Origin: an uncultured Ruminococcus sp.
GTDB lineage: Bacteria > Bacillota > Clostridia > Oscillospirales > Ruminococcaceae
DNA length: 6,947 bases
Reading direction: 5' to 3'
Assembly (NCBI GenBank): GCA_946612185.1
Contig: CAMOEP010000112.1
Location: 1-6,947 of the forward strand
The translations under genes and the position numbers were made by a program. Below, piece after piece: positions 6,229-6,947 of this stretch (positions are counted from its first letter, which is position 1; every line of letters begins with the position of its first letter). Below the pieces are notes generated by a model. That model had not been told where the DNA came from and made no database searches. It saw only the letters and a program-made list of their open reading frames with translations.

Positions 6229-6271
6229 AAAAAATTCTCCCACCGTCCGGAAAATAGGGATAGTGGGAGAA
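6229..6271 (-). terminator. Intrinsic terminator of the GH31 gene, sharing its T-tract with the palindromic element
   Basis: On the minus strand a perfect 9-bp stem (6271-6263 with 6243-6235, TTCTCCCAC and its complement) encloses a 19-nt loop and is followed by six T (6234-6229). The stem begins 5 bp after the GH31 stop codon. The T-tract is also the right edge of the palindromic element. Confidence 0.85.
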
Positions 6272-6276
6272 AGGAT

Positions 6277-6947
6277 TTACATTTTAATTATATTGACTTC
6301 AAGTCCCTGTGAACTTTCCACGGTGAATGGCTTTTCATCGCCGTTGAATGTTACAGTGACAGTCAGGGTATTGCCGCTGCGTGAAGCATTGATGCTTGCT
6401 GCAAGGTTTGCGTCCTTGTCGTAAACCTCAGCGCTTGCGGAGTGACCGTCAGCAATGCCGTAGACCTTGATAGTCATATTCTCAGCATAGTCGTACACCA
6501 CACTCTTGCCGAAATCGCCGTAAACTATGATAGAATCAGGCTTTGCGTAGAGCGGCATACCAAAGTAGTCGTACTTCTTTGAGTACCAGTTACCGCCTTC
6601 AAGTTCCTCGCCGGTCTGGATATCAGTCCAGATACCGCCGGTGGGCAGGTAGAAATCGCAGTTTCCGTCCTCGGAGAATACGGGTGCGACCAGCAGGTTC
6701 TCACCAAGCATATACTGTGTATCAACAGTCAGTGCGGCACGGTCATAGGAGAAGTCAACCACCATTGCCCTCATCATAGGAACGCCGGTCTTGTGGGTCT
6801 TTACGGCGTTTGCGTACAGGTAGGGCATGAGTTTTCCCTTGAGTTTTACGAAATGTCTGGAAACGTCGCAGCTTTCCTCGTCGAAATTCCATGGCACTCT
6901 GTAGGAACTGTTGCCGTGGTAGCGTGAGTGTGTGGAAAGCAGACCGA
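6277..6947 (-). CDS. GH31 alpha-xylosidase (YicI-like), C-terminal part, cut by the window edge
   Basis: The last 222 residues are visible and the frame stays open to the right edge. The first complete codons read GLLSTHSRYHGNSSYRVPW, then a segment with MPYLY, PMMRAM, QYMLGENLLVAPVF and FYLP. These are the end of the GH31 (beta/alpha)8 barrel and the following beta-sandwich domains, closely resembling E. coli alpha-xylosidase YicI. Such enzymes release alpha-linked xylose from the non-reducing end of xyloglucan-type oligosaccharides, usually in the cytosol. The catalytic aspartates, the N-terminus, any signal peptide and the promoter are outside the window. A GTG at 6897 could be mistaken for a start, but the homology continues upstream through it. 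The gene has its own terminator, so it is not obviously co-transcribed with the ymfF operon. Other GH31 activities (alpha-glucosidase, isoprimeverose-releasing) cannot be excluded from this fragment. Confidence 0.9.
   Translation of the reverse strand, partial: GLLSTHSRYHGNSSYRVPWNFDEESCDVSRHFVKLKGKLMPYLYANAVKTHKTGVPMMRAMVVDFSYDRAALTVDTQYMLGENLLVAPVFSEDGNCDFYLPTGGIWTDIQTGEELEGGNWYSKKYDYFGMPLYAKPDSIIVYGDFGKSVVYDYAENMTIKVYGIADGHSASAEVYDKDANLAASINASRSGNTLTVTVTFNGDEKPFTVESSQGLEVNIIKM

Larger units (their letters stand above)
5753..6236. mobile_element. Non-coding palindromic element, MITE-like, with partially duplicated left half
   Basis: The stretch is bounded by a perfect 15-bp inverted repeat, 5753-5767 against 6222-6236 (AATTTTTTCAAGCTG and its complement). 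Inside are two left-arm-plus-loop copies in tandem (5761-5947 and 5948-6134) and one right arm (6126-6212) complementary to either left arm. No convincing coding sequence is present and no transposase is nearby, so any movement would need a transposase supplied from elsewhere. No target-site duplication is apparent at either candidate boundary. A MITE fits best. A chromosomal palindromic repeat with a role in RNA or chromosome structure is possible. It fills most of the 590-bp gap between ymfF and the GH31 gene; the remainder is the ymfF promoter and the GH31 terminator. Confidence 0.65.

Noticed and set aside
6277..6897. A 206-codon GH31 gene beginning with GTG at 6897
   Set aside because: The frame stays open to the window edge and the upstream codons continue the YicI-like homology, so this is an internal valine codon of a larger gene.

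Overview
The window looks like chromosomal DNA of a fibre-degrading Clostridia member, most probably a Ruminococcus or close relative. This rests on strong AAGGAGG-type ribosome binding sites, tightly packed co-directional genes, a paired M16 peptidase set of the Firmicutes YmfF/YmfH kind, a Gram-positive style Lgt, and a YicI-like GH31 alpha-xylosidase. The genus is an inference; no rRNA or other marker gene is present.

Layout. Positions 1-93 hold a near-perfect 33-bp inverted repeat rich in G-runs. Positions 94-197 are AT-rich and show nothing recognisable. A clear sigma-A type promoter (198-226) drives a small flavodoxin-fold NAD(P)H oxidoreductase (285-818, plus strand) with a four-cysteine motif. 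It converges on a minus-strand operon across a hairpin terminator (837-886) whose T-tract serves the operon. Read in transcription order, the operon is ymfF-like M16 protein (5686-4418), ymfH-like M16 peptidase (4425-3133), lgt (3146-1773) and folD (1758-901). The first three genes overlap by 8 and 14 bp, and folD follows after 14 bp. Each gene has its own Shine-Dalgarno sequence, and one promoter (5720-5748) lies just upstream. The two M16 proteins divide the active-site features between them, so they probably form a heterodimer. Lgt carries a long acidic C-terminal tail with an internal 72-bp duplication.

Upstream of the operon, 5753-6236 is a non-coding palindromic element. It has 87-bp inverted arms around a central loop that can itself fold, and its left arm plus loop is tandemly duplicated (187-bp unit, 6 mismatches). 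It lies between the -35 box of the ymfF promoter and the terminator of the next gene, and its outer ends are T6/A6 tracts, one of which is also that terminator's T-tract. The window ends in the C-terminal 222 residues of a GH31 alpha-xylosidase (6277 to the right edge).

The four operon genes cover lipoprotein maturation (Lgt), one-carbon folate metabolism (FolD) and an M16 pair linked by database naming to EF-P modification. They share transcription rather than an obvious single pathway. The palindromic element is the least ordinary part of the window. I see no CRISPR array, transposase, tRNA or rRNA.
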